Part shown: positions 46,534-55,339 of the stretch, in pieces
How positions within the stretch are numbered: the first letter of the stretch is position 1
Layout of the letters: each line of letters begins with the position of its first letter
From: Vibrio thalassae
GTDB taxonomy: Bacteria > Pseudomonadota > Gammaproteobacteria > Enterobacterales > Vibrionaceae
NCBI RefSeq assembly: GCF_900089835.1
Contig: NZ_OANU01000010.1
Location: 19,371-83,370, forward strand
Length of the DNA stretch: 64,000 nucleotides
Direction of reading: 5' to 3'
Program-made: the position numbers and the translations under genes
The notes under the pieces: model-generated
What the model saw: the letters and a program-made list of their open reading frames with translations, nothing else
Database searches by the model: none
Told to the model about the DNA's origin: nothing

Positions 46534-48327
46534 TCAATGGGATGGTATTGATGCTTTTGGTAATAGAGTCCCTTTCGATACCAAAAGACCATTTTCGTCA
46601 AACCGATACAAGGTATTGTTATGGCGAATCAACTTCTGTCTTCGTACGTCGGAAAATTGCCATTTCTTCCACTGAATGCACAAGGTGTCTTCTTCTAACC
46701 ACCAATACCCCTCATCCTCATCATTTGGGCGGTTGGACATACCGTGCATTCGACCATCTTGCTGGAAAGTCACTTTATAAGGAATGTTAAAGCAGTCAGT
46801 CGTGCAGATGATGTAACCATCGACCACCTCCCTGACTTCATCAGCCTTAAGTCGTTGTCCTTTTACTGTTTCTAAGGAGTCATCGGGCATAATGTGTTGA
46901 GCAAGCAGCGCTAGGCGTTTTATGCCTTCCCTAATATCGCTTTCGTCGATGGAGTTGAAACTCAGCCGAATACCATTTCTCTTGGCGTTAGCAAAATAGT
47001 ACTTCTCTCCAGAATTGATCAAAATCCCGTGTTGCTGCGCCACGTTAGCCAGCCGGTTTGCGTCAAAACCGGGTTTGTAGTCGATCCAGAATGCGGTACC
47101 AGATAATGCTGAGGCTACCCCTGATTGCGGAAAGTAGAAATTAAGCGCCTTTTCCATGGTAAGCCATTTACTGCGATAGCGAGTCAGTAGTCGATGTATT
47201 AATGAATCGTAGTAGCCTAATTTAAGAAACAGAGCTAGGGTCTGACAGTTGTTTTTAGGCGGGCAAGTATGGTTGCGCTGTTGAAGCCGTTTAGCCAGCT
47301 CAATGAACTGAGGTGCGGCGACGATAAAGCCAAGTCGCAGACCTGGAGCGATAGTAGAAGAAAAGCTCGAGAGGTAAATAATACGCTCACTATGAATTTC
47401 GCCTTTTAGTGCTGGAATGTCTTCATCAATAAAGTTGGTTTCATGCTCAAAGTCGTCTTCGATCACCAGAAAGTCGTGTTCCTCAGCAGCTTGAAGCAGA
47501 GCTTGTCTTCTGTGTTTTGACATTCGCACTGTGGTAGGGAACTGATTGCTCGGGGTGACATAAACCAAATCGCATGAGTGCAATGACTCATTAATTACTG
47601 CTCCCTGTTCGTCGATATCAATTGGGACGATGCGATCTGTTTTTGCACTTAGTTGATTTACTGCTTCTGGGTATCCCGGATTTTCGATACCAACCGTTGT
47701 ACTTTGGTCGGTCAACAAGCGGCTAATCAAGTTTAAACTGTGCTGAGTTCCCATGGTAACCATTATTTGATTATGCTGTGCAAAGATTCCTCGTCGAGGT
47801 AGGACACGAGTGCGAATTTGCTCAATCAGTTCATCGTAGTTCTCAAATTCGGAAGTCCAGCGTTTGCTGTTGATTTTGTTCAACGATTGAATGGCGCATT
47901 TACGCCATTCAGCCACGGGAAAGGTGGTCTCATCGACCATTCCATGAATAAAGCGATAAGGATACTCACTCAGCTCTTGAGGAGAGGGCGGTGAATCGAG
48001 AGTGGTGAGCTTGACGTATCTGTTCCATGGCAGAGTCTGCTGTTGGTCGCGTGTAGTAAGGGGCTTAGGCTTAATATTTAGCTCGGGGTTTATGTAGTAA
48101 CCCTTGCGCTCTCGCGAAATAAAAAAGCCCTCAGCATTGAGCTGTTCATACACTCGAAGGACGGTGTTGCGAGATACTTTGAGGCTGGTGGCAAGCTTTC
48201 GAGAAGAGGTGATAGGCACCGATCTATCTAGAAAGCCGCTGGTGATCGCATGCGTAATACCGGTTTTGATTTGGTCTTGCAGTGACAGGGATAAATTGGT
48301 GTCGATTTGAATGTACTTCTCTAACAC
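46534..48327 (-). CDS. MocR/GabR-like regulator lacking the PLP lysine, with extra C-terminal domain
   Basis: Fusion regulator of 597 residues: GntR-type winged helix (about 10-75, with SRKLATSLKVSRNTVLRVYEQL and GFFISRERKGYYI), then an aminotransferase-like domain (about 120-480). The PLP-lysine position, normally in an SK.L.P.LR motif, here reads SSFSSTIAPGLRLG, so S324 replaces the lysine; the EDDY motif is EDDF. Other fold residues remain (TPSNQFPT, IRLSFNS). The protein runs about 115 residues beyond the usual MocR end; this extension contains GYWWLEEDTLCIQWKKW and has a calycin-like look. It lies between gabT and the importer and probably controls both. Confidence 0.88.
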   Translation of the reverse strand: MLEKYIQIDTNLSLSLQDQIKTGITHAITSGFLDRSVPITSSRKLATSLKVSRNTVLRVYEQLNAEGFFISRERKGYYINPELNIKPKPLTTRDQQQTLPWNRYVKLTTLDSPPSPQELSEYPYRFIHGMVDETTFPVAEWRKCAIQSLNKINSKRWTSEFENYDELIEQIRTRVLPRRGIFAQHNQIMVTMGTQHSLNLISRLLTDQSTTVGIENPGYPEAVNQLSAKTDRIVPIDIDEQGAVINESLHSCDLVYVTPSNQFPTTVRMSKHRRQALLQAAEEHDFLVIEDDFEHETNFIDEDIPALKGEIHSERIIYLSSFSSTIAPGLRLGFIVAAPQFIELAKRLQQRNHTCPPKNNCQTLALFLKLGYYDSLIHRLLTRYRSKWLTMEKALNFYFPQSGVASALSGTAFWIDYKPGFDANRLANVAQQHGILINSGEKYYFANAKRNGIRLSFNSIDESDIREGIKRLALLAQHIMPDDSLETVKGQRLKADEVREVVDGYIICTTDCFNIPYKVTFQQDGRMHGMSNRPNDEDEGYWWLEEDTLCIQWKKWQFSDVRRQKLIRHNNTLYRFDENGLLVSKGTLLPKASIPSH

Positions 48328-48409
48328 TGCTTACCTCAACGATTGATTACCTTACCAACAGTATTGGTTAATGAAATGTTATTTTCCGAGACCAAGATCG
48401 CGCGTTGTA

Positions 48410-48453
48410 TTGGAATCTGATTCACAACTGTAAATACGTGACTCAGATTCCAA
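48410..48453. promoter_or_regulatory. Inverted repeat upstream of the MocR-type gene
   Basis: TTGGAATCTGA (48410-48420) and TCAGATTCCAA (48443-48453) are perfect 11-base inverted copies, extended by inner CAC/GTG. Spacing is 22 bases. It lies about 83-126 bases before the regulator start and after the gabT stop. It has no T-run, so an operator is more likely than a terminator; it does not resemble the GTACCAG elements. Confidence 0.5.
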
Positions 48454-48511
48454 ATGTAGATTTAATTCATAGAGTTAGTTGGTTGTTACTTGGTGAGTAA
48501 ATGCAGTAAAA

Positions 48512-49801
48512 CTATAGCGTCAAGTTTTGATTAGTGATTTTTGTAAGGCATTTGTAAATCGTTGTGAGGCCTTTTTCAATATCGTCGTTTTCAATGGTCA
48601 GGGGAGGTAGAAAGCGGATGACATTACTTTTAACTCCACAAGATAAAATGATCACGCCTTGCAGTACACAAGCCGTCACTAATTGCTTAGTAATGTGTGC
48701 AAGTGGCTCTCCTGTTCTCGGATTGTCGAGCTCTATCGCAATCATGGCGCCGACTTGCCGCACTTCGCTAATACAAGGTAACTCCCTGCGCATAGCGTTG
48801 AGTTTGTCATTAAACTGTTGTCCGATTTCGACCGCGCGATGACATAATTGTTCCTGCTCTATGATGTCTAAAACACTGAGAGCAGCAGTGCAAGCTAATG
48901 GAGATCCCGCATAGGTACCACCTAAGCCACCGGGCATAGCGCTGTCCATGATTTCAGCTTTGCCAACCACTGCTGAGATAGGAAAACCGCCCGCGATGCC
49001 TTTAGCCATAGTCGATATATCCGGTACCAAGTCAGTGTGACTGGACGCAAACATCGCCCCTGTACGAGCGAAGCCGGTTTGGATCTCATCGCAGATGAGT
49101 ACGATACCGTGTCGGTCACACAAGACTCGTATTGCATCTGTCCAAGCTTTCGGTGCGGCGTAAAATCCACCTTCTCCCTGAATGGGTTCAAAAATAATAG
49201 CCGCGACACGTGAAGGCTCGATATCAGTAGTCAGTAAGTCGTTGAGCGCCTCGAGGCTTTGCTCAACGGTAACGCCATGAAGTACGTTGGGAAACGGTGC
49301 ATGGTAGATGTCGTTAGGAAATGGACCAAAACCAGCTTTGTAAGGGGTCACTTTTCCTGTCAGTCCCATACACATATTGGTTCTGCCATGGAAGCCGCCT
49401 TTAAAAGCAATGACTCCGCTACGTTTAGTGTGGGCGCGAGCAACCTTAATTGCATTTTCAACTGCCTCTGCTCCGGTGGTTAAGAACACCGCCTTTTTAT
49501 CGAAATCTCCAGGGGCTAATTGGGTGAGCTTTTCAGCCAATGTGACAAAACTAGTGTAGGGCGTCACCATAGCGCAGGTGTGGCTGAATTGTTGTAGCTG
49601 TTCAGTGACGGCAGCGACAATTTTCGGATGTGAGTGACCGGTATTAGTTACTGCTATGCCAGAAGCAAAATCTATGTACTGGTTGCCTTCAATATCCGTT
49701 AACGTGGCGTTGTTGGCTCGCTCAATATAGACAGGGGCAAGGTTACCCATACCCTGTGCAATAACGGCGTCTTTTCTTTTTTGCCAGTCTAAATTGCTCA
49801 T
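48512..49801 (-). CDS. gabT: 4-aminobutyrate aminotransferase GabT
   Basis: PLP-dependent class III aminotransferase of 429 residues that converts GABA and 2-oxoglutarate to succinate semialdehyde and glutamate. Motifs: TGAEAVENAIKVARAHTKR, GFHGRTNM, the metal-free cofactor motif ICDEIQTGFARTG and the PLP lysine in STMAKGIAGGFPIS. It follows gabD by 20 bases, forming a gabDT operon. Related enzymes accept 5-aminovalerate or other omega-amino acids, so the precise substrate is inferred from the neighbours. Confidence 0.92.
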   Translation of the reverse strand: MSNLDWQKRKDAVIAQGMGNLAPVYIERANNATLTDIEGNQYIDFASGIAVTNTGHSHPKIVAAVTEQLQQFSHTCAMVTPYTSFVTLAEKLTQLAPGDFDKKAVFLTTGAEAVENAIKVARAHTKRSGVIAFKGGFHGRTNMCMGLTGKVTPYKAGFGPFPNDIYHAPFPNVLHGVTVEQSLEALNDLLTTDIEPSRVAAIIFEPIQGEGGFYAAPKAWTDAIRVLCDRHGIVLICDEIQTGFARTGAMFASSHTDLVPDISTMAKGIAGGFPISAVVGKAEIMDSAMPGGLGGTYAGSPLACTAALSVLDIIEQEQLCHRAVEIGQQFNDKLNAMRRELPCISEVRQVGAMIAIELDNPRTGEPLAHITKQLVTACVLQGVIILSCGVKSNVIRFLPPLTIENDDIEKGLTTIYKCLTKITNQNLTL

Positions 49802-49821
49802 ATTCTTTCCTTAGCTGAGAG

Positions 49822-51249
49822 TTAGAGATTACCGAAGCAGATGTATTTAGTATTTAGGTATTCTTCGATCCCTTGTTTTGCGCCTTCACGGCCGAAACCA
49901 GATTGTTTAATACCGCCGAATGGGGCGACTTCGGTGGAGATTATGCCTTCGTTGATGCCTACCATCCCGAACTCTAATGTGTCGGCCACTCTGAAAGCGC
50001 GTTGAATGTCTTTGGTATAGAAGTAGCTTGCCAAGCCATAGATGGTGTCATTACATTGCTTGATGAGATCGCTTTCATCTTCAAATCGAATCACCGGTGC
50101 AACGGGGCCAAATATTTCAGTTTGTACAATGTCCATATTGCTGGAGACGTCGGTCAGTACGGTGGGTTGTAGATAGTTACCCGATAACTTATCGCCACCG
50201 TATTGCAGCTTGGCACCTTGCTGCAACGTCGTAGAGATCAGCGCTAAGATGCTGTCTTTAGCTTTGCTATCAATCAGTGGGCCCACATGGGTATCGACTT
50301 CTAAGCCATAGCCAACATTGAGTTGTGAGACGGCAGACACAAACTGATCAACGAACTCATCATAGATAGCGTCTTGAACATAAAAGCGATTGGCACAGAC
50401 ACAAGTCTGTCCTGCATTTCGAAACTTAGAGGCGATAGCGCCTTGAACGGCAGCTGGAATATCCGCATCGTCAAAGACGACAAAGGGCGCGTTGCCACCG
50501 AGTTCCATCGACGTACGTTTTATGGTGTCAGCGGTCTGTTTCAGTAATGCTCGACCTACTTCTGTGGAACCTGTAAATGACAGCTTCTTAATATCTTCAT
50601 GGTGACAAAGTAGGTCGCCAACCAGTACAGAAGAGTGGTTATTGATAACAAACAGCAGATCTTTGGGAAGACCAGCTTGATAGGCAAGCTCAGCGATAGC
50701 GTAAGCCGACAGAGGGGTTTGGTTTGCAGGTTTCACAATACAGCTACAACCTGCTGCCAACGCTGGAGCTACCTTTCGAGTGATCATGGCAATAGGAAAG
50801 TTCCAAGGCGTGATGGAAGCGGTCACCCCTATTGGCTGCTTAGTGGTCATGAGTCGTTTTCCTGCAGCAGGAGCAGGAATAGTGTCACCGTAGGTACGTT
50901 TGGCTTCCTCTGCAAACCACTTTATAAAGCTGGCACCATAAACCACTTCACCTTTAGCCTCGGTCAGCGGTTTGCCTTGTTCTAGCGTCATGATTTGCGC
51001 TAGCTCATCACTGTGCTCAGTCACCAGCTCGAACCACTTATTTAAAATAGTGGCACGATGGCTAGCGGTGGTATTTTGCCATTCTTGTTGCGCGACCTTA
51101 GAGCGTTCTATTTTGTGATTAATGTCTTCAATGGAAAGAGAAGGTATATATCCCACAATGGAGTCATCATGTGGGTTATATACCGCAATAGAATGGTCAG
51201 TTTGATTATTAAATGCAGCGAGCAGTTCGTTATTATTTATATATTCCAT
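49822..51249 (-). CDS. gabD: NAD(P)-dependent succinate-semialdehyde dehydrogenase
   Basis: Aldehyde dehydrogenase of 475 residues that oxidises succinate semialdehyde to succinate. The catalytic cysteine is in NAGQTCVCANRFYV, the glutamate in MELGGNAPFV, and the cofactor motif is ITPWNFPIAMITRK with FTGSTEVGRAL. Directly upstream of gabT; the ATG has GGGAGAAT before it. Two mirror-image 30-base elements lie 59-151 bases upstream. Confidence 0.92.
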   Translation of the reverse strand: MEYINNNELLAAFNNQTDHSIAVYNPHDDSIVGYIPSLSIEDINHKIERSKVAQQEWQNTTASHRATILNKWFELVTEHSDELAQIMTLEQGKPLTEAKGEVVYGASFIKWFAEEAKRTYGDTIPAPAAGKRLMTTKQPIGVTASITPWNFPIAMITRKVAPALAAGCSCIVKPANQTPLSAYAIAELAYQAGLPKDLLFVINNHSSVLVGDLLCHHEDIKKLSFTGSTEVGRALLKQTADTIKRTSMELGGNAPFVVFDDADIPAAVQGAIASKFRNAGQTCVCANRFYVQDAIYDEFVDQFVSAVSQLNVGYGLEVDTHVGPLIDSKAKDSILALISTTLQQGAKLQYGGDKLSGNYLQPTVLTDVSSNMDIVQTEIFGPVAPVIRFEDESDLIKQCNDTIYGLASYFYTKDIQRAFRVADTLEFGMVGINEGIISTEVAPFGGIKQSGFGREGAKQGIEEYLNTKYICFGNL

Positions 51250-51307
51250 TATTTATTCTCCCAACTAATGTAACGTTGAGAATAGGCGAATCGGTTTACT
51301 CGGCTTA

Positions 51308-51337
51308 GTACCAGTTAGCACTATTTCCTGGTACCAG
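51308..51337. promoter_or_regulatory. Putative GabR-type operator, gabD-proximal arm
   Basis: A 30-base element starting GTACCAGTTAG and ending CCTGGTACCAG, containing two GTACCAG direct repeats whose starts are 23 bases apart (about two helix turns). It is present in near-identical reverse orientation at 51371-51400. Confidence 0.65.
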
Positions 51338-51370
51338 ACTAAGATGGTTGTTGAGGGGGATAATAATTTG

Positions 51371-51400
51371 CTGGTACCACGAAATAGTGGCAACTGGTAC
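51371..51400. promoter_or_regulatory. Putative GabR-type operator, distal inverted arm
   Basis: Reverse complement of this element matches the arm at 51308-51337 at 27 of 30 bases. The arms are centred 63 bases apart, about six helix turns, an arrangement suited to DNA looping. The distal arm also lies 144 bases before the divergent serine-hydrolase gene. Confidence 0.65.
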
Positions 51401-51543
51401 CTAGCAGGTATTTTGGCTTTTCTATTATTAGTTCGATTGTGAGCCGTCAACTGTGTGCGACAGTAAGTGCAATATTTCAGAGCTCGGCAATCATAAAGTC
51501 CCTATTCAGGGAAGAACATTGACTTTATATTTGGAGAAATAGA

Positions 51544-54075
51544 ATGAAGCCTTCTTTCTGTCTCTCGCTAGTATCTGTTGTGCTTTATTCAGTACCAACA
51601 GTAGCGGATGAGCTTTTTTACGATGACTTTAATTCGGGGTTGTCTAATTGGATCGCGTATGGAAATACCAGCACCAATGACACTGTCGTTATTGATGGTT
51701 TATCGGCTTATCTAAAAGAAACCGGCTCAATAGAAAGAGTAATAAACGTCAGCGGTTATAGTGATATTAATGTGGACTACGTACTCGCAGCGAGACTACT
51801 TGAGTCAGCTGATTATTGTATAGCAGAATACTCAACGGACGATGGCAACAGTTACACTCAAATGTCAGCGCTCACTAATGGGCAAGACGGTGGCGATTTT
51901 TATCCATCGTCGATAACGATTCCTTCAAGCAACAGCCTAACCCTTCGTTTTAGAGCGCAAACGGGTGGCGCTGACCATTGCTATGTGGAGAATGTGTCAG
52001 TAACAGCAACAGCCAATTCGGGCGGAGAGACTCCAAGTATTGTAGTAACGGAGCAAGCCAACTTTGGTGACCAGGTGATTGATAGTCAAACTCAAAAGCG
52101 AATTTCGGTAGCCAATTCAGGAATGCAGTCGCTCACCATTAATAGTGCTCAAGTTTCTGGCGCGGATTATGTGTTAGTCAATAATAGTTGTGATGGGGTC
52201 ACGCTGGATAACAATACCTCTTGTGATGTGACGGTGCAGTTTGAGCCAACGACATCTGGATTAAAAACCGCAACACTTACCCTAGATAGTAATGATCCTC
52301 AAAATTCAACCGCTCAAGTGACGTTAAGTGGTTATGGGGTTGAAGATAACAGCGGAGAGTATACGGAGAATTATCAACCGCTCACTGGCAGTGGGAATGT
52401 GAGTCGTAACCAACTGAGTTACTCTGAGCTTAACAGTAGCAATGCGGTTTCCTATTTAGCGACAACTCAGGCGTTTGCATTACCGAGTGAGGCTGCCCAA
52501 CCAGAGCATAATTTTGAAGGGACGTTAACTCTTATCGCCCCTGAGAGTGCCGGAATCGGCCAGTTTACCGAGCATAGAGATACCTTCCGTTACACTGGAA
52601 ATGGTGATGATCCTAGAAAGCATATTCCTGACTTCTCTTTCTCATTTGTTCAAAGTGGTACCCACTTAATTCCTGTAGAACGCGGTATTAATCTTGGTTC
52701 TCATCCATACTGGGAGTACATTTTAGAGCCGGGGAGAGTGTGGAAAGAAAACTCGGACAATGGTTCAAGCAGGGCAGCCATTCCGTTTTCTCTTATCCAA
52801 AAGAACTCGAATTGTGTCCATAATGGCCTAATGATGTTTACCTTTGATAATCAATCTGTTAGTCAGGTCGCTTATCAGATCGCCTCTGAAACATGTCTGT
52901 ATTATCAGTTTGATATGTGGGGAAGTGTCGCCGCTACGTATACTCCTCATATTGTCGCAGATAGCTTAGCGCTCAAACAAGCGCATCAGGCGTATGAGCG
53001 CTCGAAAATTGAAACGCGAGCCTTGAGTGAACTTGTTAGTGACTATCCATCTATTGGCTTGAACCTTGCCAATATTGGTAGTGGTGTGACGCCGGAGCAT
53101 ATGACCGCTTATGGGGTGTTTTTCAACGGTGTTCACTACCGTGCTGAATGCAGTACACGACAAGGTGTGCACCCGTACTGTGATCGCTTGAGAATGCCCT
53201 CTTACTCAACGGCTAAAACCGCATTTGCGGGTACGGTTTCGATGAGGCTAGAGGCTATGTATCCAGGCTACATGAATACTGACCTGACTTCACTTGTACC
53301 AGAAACTGCCAATGATCCAGAAGGGGATTGGCAAGATGTAACACCGAACCATGCGTTGGATATGGCGACGGGTAACTATCGATTGTCCTCAAGTTCTATG
53401 AGTGATGAAGGCTCGACGGCTAATGATACTGGCTTCTTCCTGGTCCTAGGCCACCAAGACAAACTCGATTACTCAATAAGTCGTTATCCTCGTAAGTCGG
53501 TGCCGGGTTCATTGTTTATCTATCACACGACCGATACCTATATTGCAACCGTTGCAGCTCAGAATTTTACCAAGAGTCAGTTAGGTAGCCGCTTTGATGT
53601 ATTCAATGACGTGCTGGTGGCGGATATTTGGTCGCCACTGGGTATTGATGAAGGCTCGAAAGATACGCGTCGCACCTATGACAGTGAAGGTATGCCATTT
53701 GGTGGATTTGGTTTGACCTTCCTGAGCGATGATATTGTGAAGTTGTCTAAGTTCACTTCTATTGATAGGGGAGCCGTTAATGGTCAACAACTACTGGATC
53801 CAGCAGAGCTAGCGATCGCGTTATTTGAAGACCCTACGTCATCGCCGCTGCCGACGACAATCACCAATAAATATTACGCCAATAGTATGTGGGGTAAATC
53901 GGTGACGGTTGACTCAGGATGTGACGTGATGATTCCGTTTATGTCGGGCTATGGTGGCATACAGTTTGTGATGTTGCCGAATGGTGTGATCTATTATTAT
54001 GTAAGTGATAATGATGAGTTTAATTGGGATACAACGGCTATTGAGTTAGGTAAATTGGCGCCGTATTGCCATTAA
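51544..54075 (+). CDS. Secreted multidomain serine hydrolase (beta-lactamase-related)
   Basis: Exported protein of 843 residues. Signal peptide about 1-22 (ending TVA-DEL). Residues about 23-155 form a beta-sandwich with DDFNSGLSNWIAYG and ADHCYVENVSV, like carbohydrate-binding or jelly-roll domains. Residues about 160-270 are a choice-of-anchor-D/ASH-type immunoglobulin-like domain (NFGDQVIDSQTQKRISVANSG, LTLDSNDPQNSTAQVTLSG). The C-terminal part contains SYSTAKTA, with S555 and K558 as a likely SxxK nucleophile pair of the class C beta-lactamase/esterase fold. Substrate unknown. It has no GlyGly-CTERM tail. Adjacent to, but divergent from, gabD. Confidence 0.8.
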   Translation: MKPSFCLSLVSVVLYSVPTVADELFYDDFNSGLSNWIAYGNTSTNDTVVIDGLSAYLKETGSIERVINVSGYSDINVDYVLAARLLESADYCIAEYSTDDGNSYTQMSALTNGQDGGDFYPSSITIPSSNSLTLRFRAQTGGADHCYVENVSVTATANSGGETPSIVVTEQANFGDQVIDSQTQKRISVANSGMQSLTINSAQVSGADYVLVNNSCDGVTLDNNTSCDVTVQFEPTTSGLKTATLTLDSNDPQNSTAQVTLSGYGVEDNSGEYTENYQPLTGSGNVSRNQLSYSELNSSNAVSYLATTQAFALPSEAAQPEHNFEGTLTLIAPESAGIGQFTEHRDTFRYTGNGDDPRKHIPDFSFSFVQSGTHLIPVERGINLGSHPYWEYILEPGRVWKENSDNGSSRAAIPFSLIQKNSNCVHNGLMMFTFDNQSVSQVAYQIASETCLYYQFDMWGSVAATYTPHIVADSLALKQAHQAYERSKIETRALSELVSDYPSIGLNLANIGSGVTPEHMTAYGVFFNGVHYRAECSTRQGVHPYCDRLRMPSYSTAKTAFAGTVSMRLEAMYPGYMNTDLTSLVPETANDPEGDWQDVTPNHALDMATGNYRLSSSSMSDEGSTANDTGFFLVLGHQDKLDYSISRYPRKSVPGSLFIYHTTDTYIATVAAQNFTKSQLGSRFDVFNDVLVADIWSPLGIDEGSKDTRRTYDSEGMPFGGFGLTFLSDDIVKLSKFTSIDRGAVNGQQLLDPAELAIALFEDPTSSPLPTTITNKYYANSMWGKSVTVDSGCDVMIPFMSGYGGIQFVMLPNGVIYYYVSDNDEFNWDTTAIELGKLAPYCH

Positions 54076-54103
54076 GGTCTAAAGCTAGAAACTTAACAAA
54101 TAA

Positions 54104-54134
54104 AAACGCCACTTCGCTTACCGAAGTGGCGTTT
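54104..54134. terminator. Bidirectional terminator between convergent genes
   Basis: AAACGCCACTTCG (54104-54116) pairs with CGAAGTGGCGTTT (54122-54134) around a five-base loop; T-rich sequence follows on the minus strand (TTATTTG) and GGTTTTC on the plus strand. Confidence 0.85.
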
Positions 54135-54149
54135 GGTTTTCATTGAAGA

Positions 54150-55217
54150 TTAAGCCAAGTCACCGGTTACTTCGAAGCTTTCTAGCTTGTCAGTATAAGG
54201 TTGTAGATCGCCAATGTTGTTATTAATCCATTCTGCGTCGTAGTAAGTGTCGAGATAACGTTCGCCGCTGTCACAAAGTAGAGTGACAATAGAACCTGTT
54301 TCACCGCGCTTTTTCATTTCGCCCGCTAATTGCAGCACGCCGAATAGATTAGTACCTGTCGATGCGCCGACTTTACGACCTAACTTTTTCTCTAGCCAAT
54401 GGATAGTAGCGATACTCGCCGCGTCAGGGATGGTACGCATCTCATCGACGACGCCAGGGATAAAGCTAGGCTCTACGCGTGGGCGACCAATGCCTTCAAT
54501 TTTACTACCACAATCACCCGTTATATTGGCGTTACCTGTTTTGAAGAAGTCGTGGAATACCGAGTTTTCAGGGTCTACAACGCACAGTTTAGTGTTGTGC
54601 ATTTGATAGCGGATAAAGCGACCGATCGTTGCTGATGTACCACCTGTACCAGGACTCATTACTACCCAGGTAGGAATCGGGTGATCTTCGAGCTCCATCT
54701 GATTGAAAATAGAGTTAGCGATGTTGTTGTTACCACGCCAGTCAGTGGCACGCTCTGCATAGGTAAATTGGTCCATGTAGTGACCATTGAGCTCTTTTGC
54801 TAAACGGTTAGACTCTGCATAGATTTGGTCTGGACGATCAACGAGGTGAGCTTTACCGCCGTAGAATTCAATTTGTTCGATTTTCTTGCGCGCAGTACTT
54901 TTTGGCATAACCGCGATAAACGGTAGGCCTAGTAGACGTGCAAAATAAGCTTCAGAAACCGCAGTGCTGCCTGAGGATGACTCAATCACTGTCGTCTTCG
55001 GACCAATCCAACCATTACATAGCGCATAAAGGAAAAGAGAACGCGCTAAACGGTGTTTTAGCGAACCAGTAGGGTGTGTACTTTCATCTTTTAGATAAAC
55101 ATCGATACCCTCGATGCTTGGTAGTTCAAGCTTGATGAGGTGCGTATCGGCTGAGCGTTGGAAGTCCGCCTCAATTTTACGAACGGCGTTGTTAATCCAT
55201 TTAATATCGGTACACAT
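54150..55217 (-). CDS. PLP-dependent cysteine synthase-family protein, likely L-cysteine desulfhydrase
   Basis: Fold-type II PLP enzyme of 355 residues. The PLP lysine is K54 in HPTGSLKHR; the substrate loop is [15 protein letters not shown] and the phosphate-binding loop [13 protein letters not shown]. The sequence resembles the Cds1-type branch of the cysteine synthase family, which degrades cysteine to pyruvate, ammonia and sulfide, more than CysK or CysM. The gene is divergent from decR, whose E. coli counterpart switches on cysteine detoxification; this supports a desulfhydrase role, though it is an inference. Confidence 0.82.
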   Translation of the reverse strand: MCTDIKWINNAVRKIEADFQRSADTHLIKLELPSIEGIDVYLKDESTHPTGSLKHRLARSLFLYALCNGWIGPKTTVIESSSGSTAVSEAYFARLLGLPFIAVMPKSTARKKIEQIEFYGGKAHLVDRPDQIYAESNRLAKELNGHYMDQFTYAERATDWRGNNNIANSIFNQMELEDHPIPTWVVMSPGTGGTSATIGRFIRYQMHNTKLCVVDPENSVFHDFFKTGNANITGDCGSKIEGIGRPRVEPSFIPGVVDEMRTIPDAASIATIHWLEKKLGRKVGASTGTNLFGVLQLAGEMKKRGETGSIVTLLCDSGERYLDTYYDAEWINNNIGDLQPYTDKLESFEVTGDLA

Positions 55218-55271
55218 AGTTTTGTTTCCTACTTTGTTATCGGTATGGTGATAATTTACCTACGTATCAGG

Positions 55272-55286
55272 AGAAAAACTTTGCTA
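55272..55286. promoter_or_regulatory. Putative DecR/Lrp-type operator 1
   Basis: AGAAAAACTTTGCTA, an imperfect copy of the palindrome at 55312-55326, centred 40 bases away (four helix turns), in the divergent region between the desulfhydrase-like gene and decR. Confidence 0.45.
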
Positions 55287-55311
55287 TATTGACTTTGAAT
55301 TTCCCTATAGG

Positions 55312-55326
55312 TAGAAAACTTTTCTA
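55312..55326. promoter_or_regulatory. Putative DecR/Lrp-type operator 2
   Basis: TAGAAAACTTTTCTA is a perfect 7-1-7 palindrome just upstream of the decR ribosome binding site, the size and symmetry expected of an Lrp-family site. Confidence 0.55.
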
Positions 55327-55339
55327 TTTGGAGTTGTTT

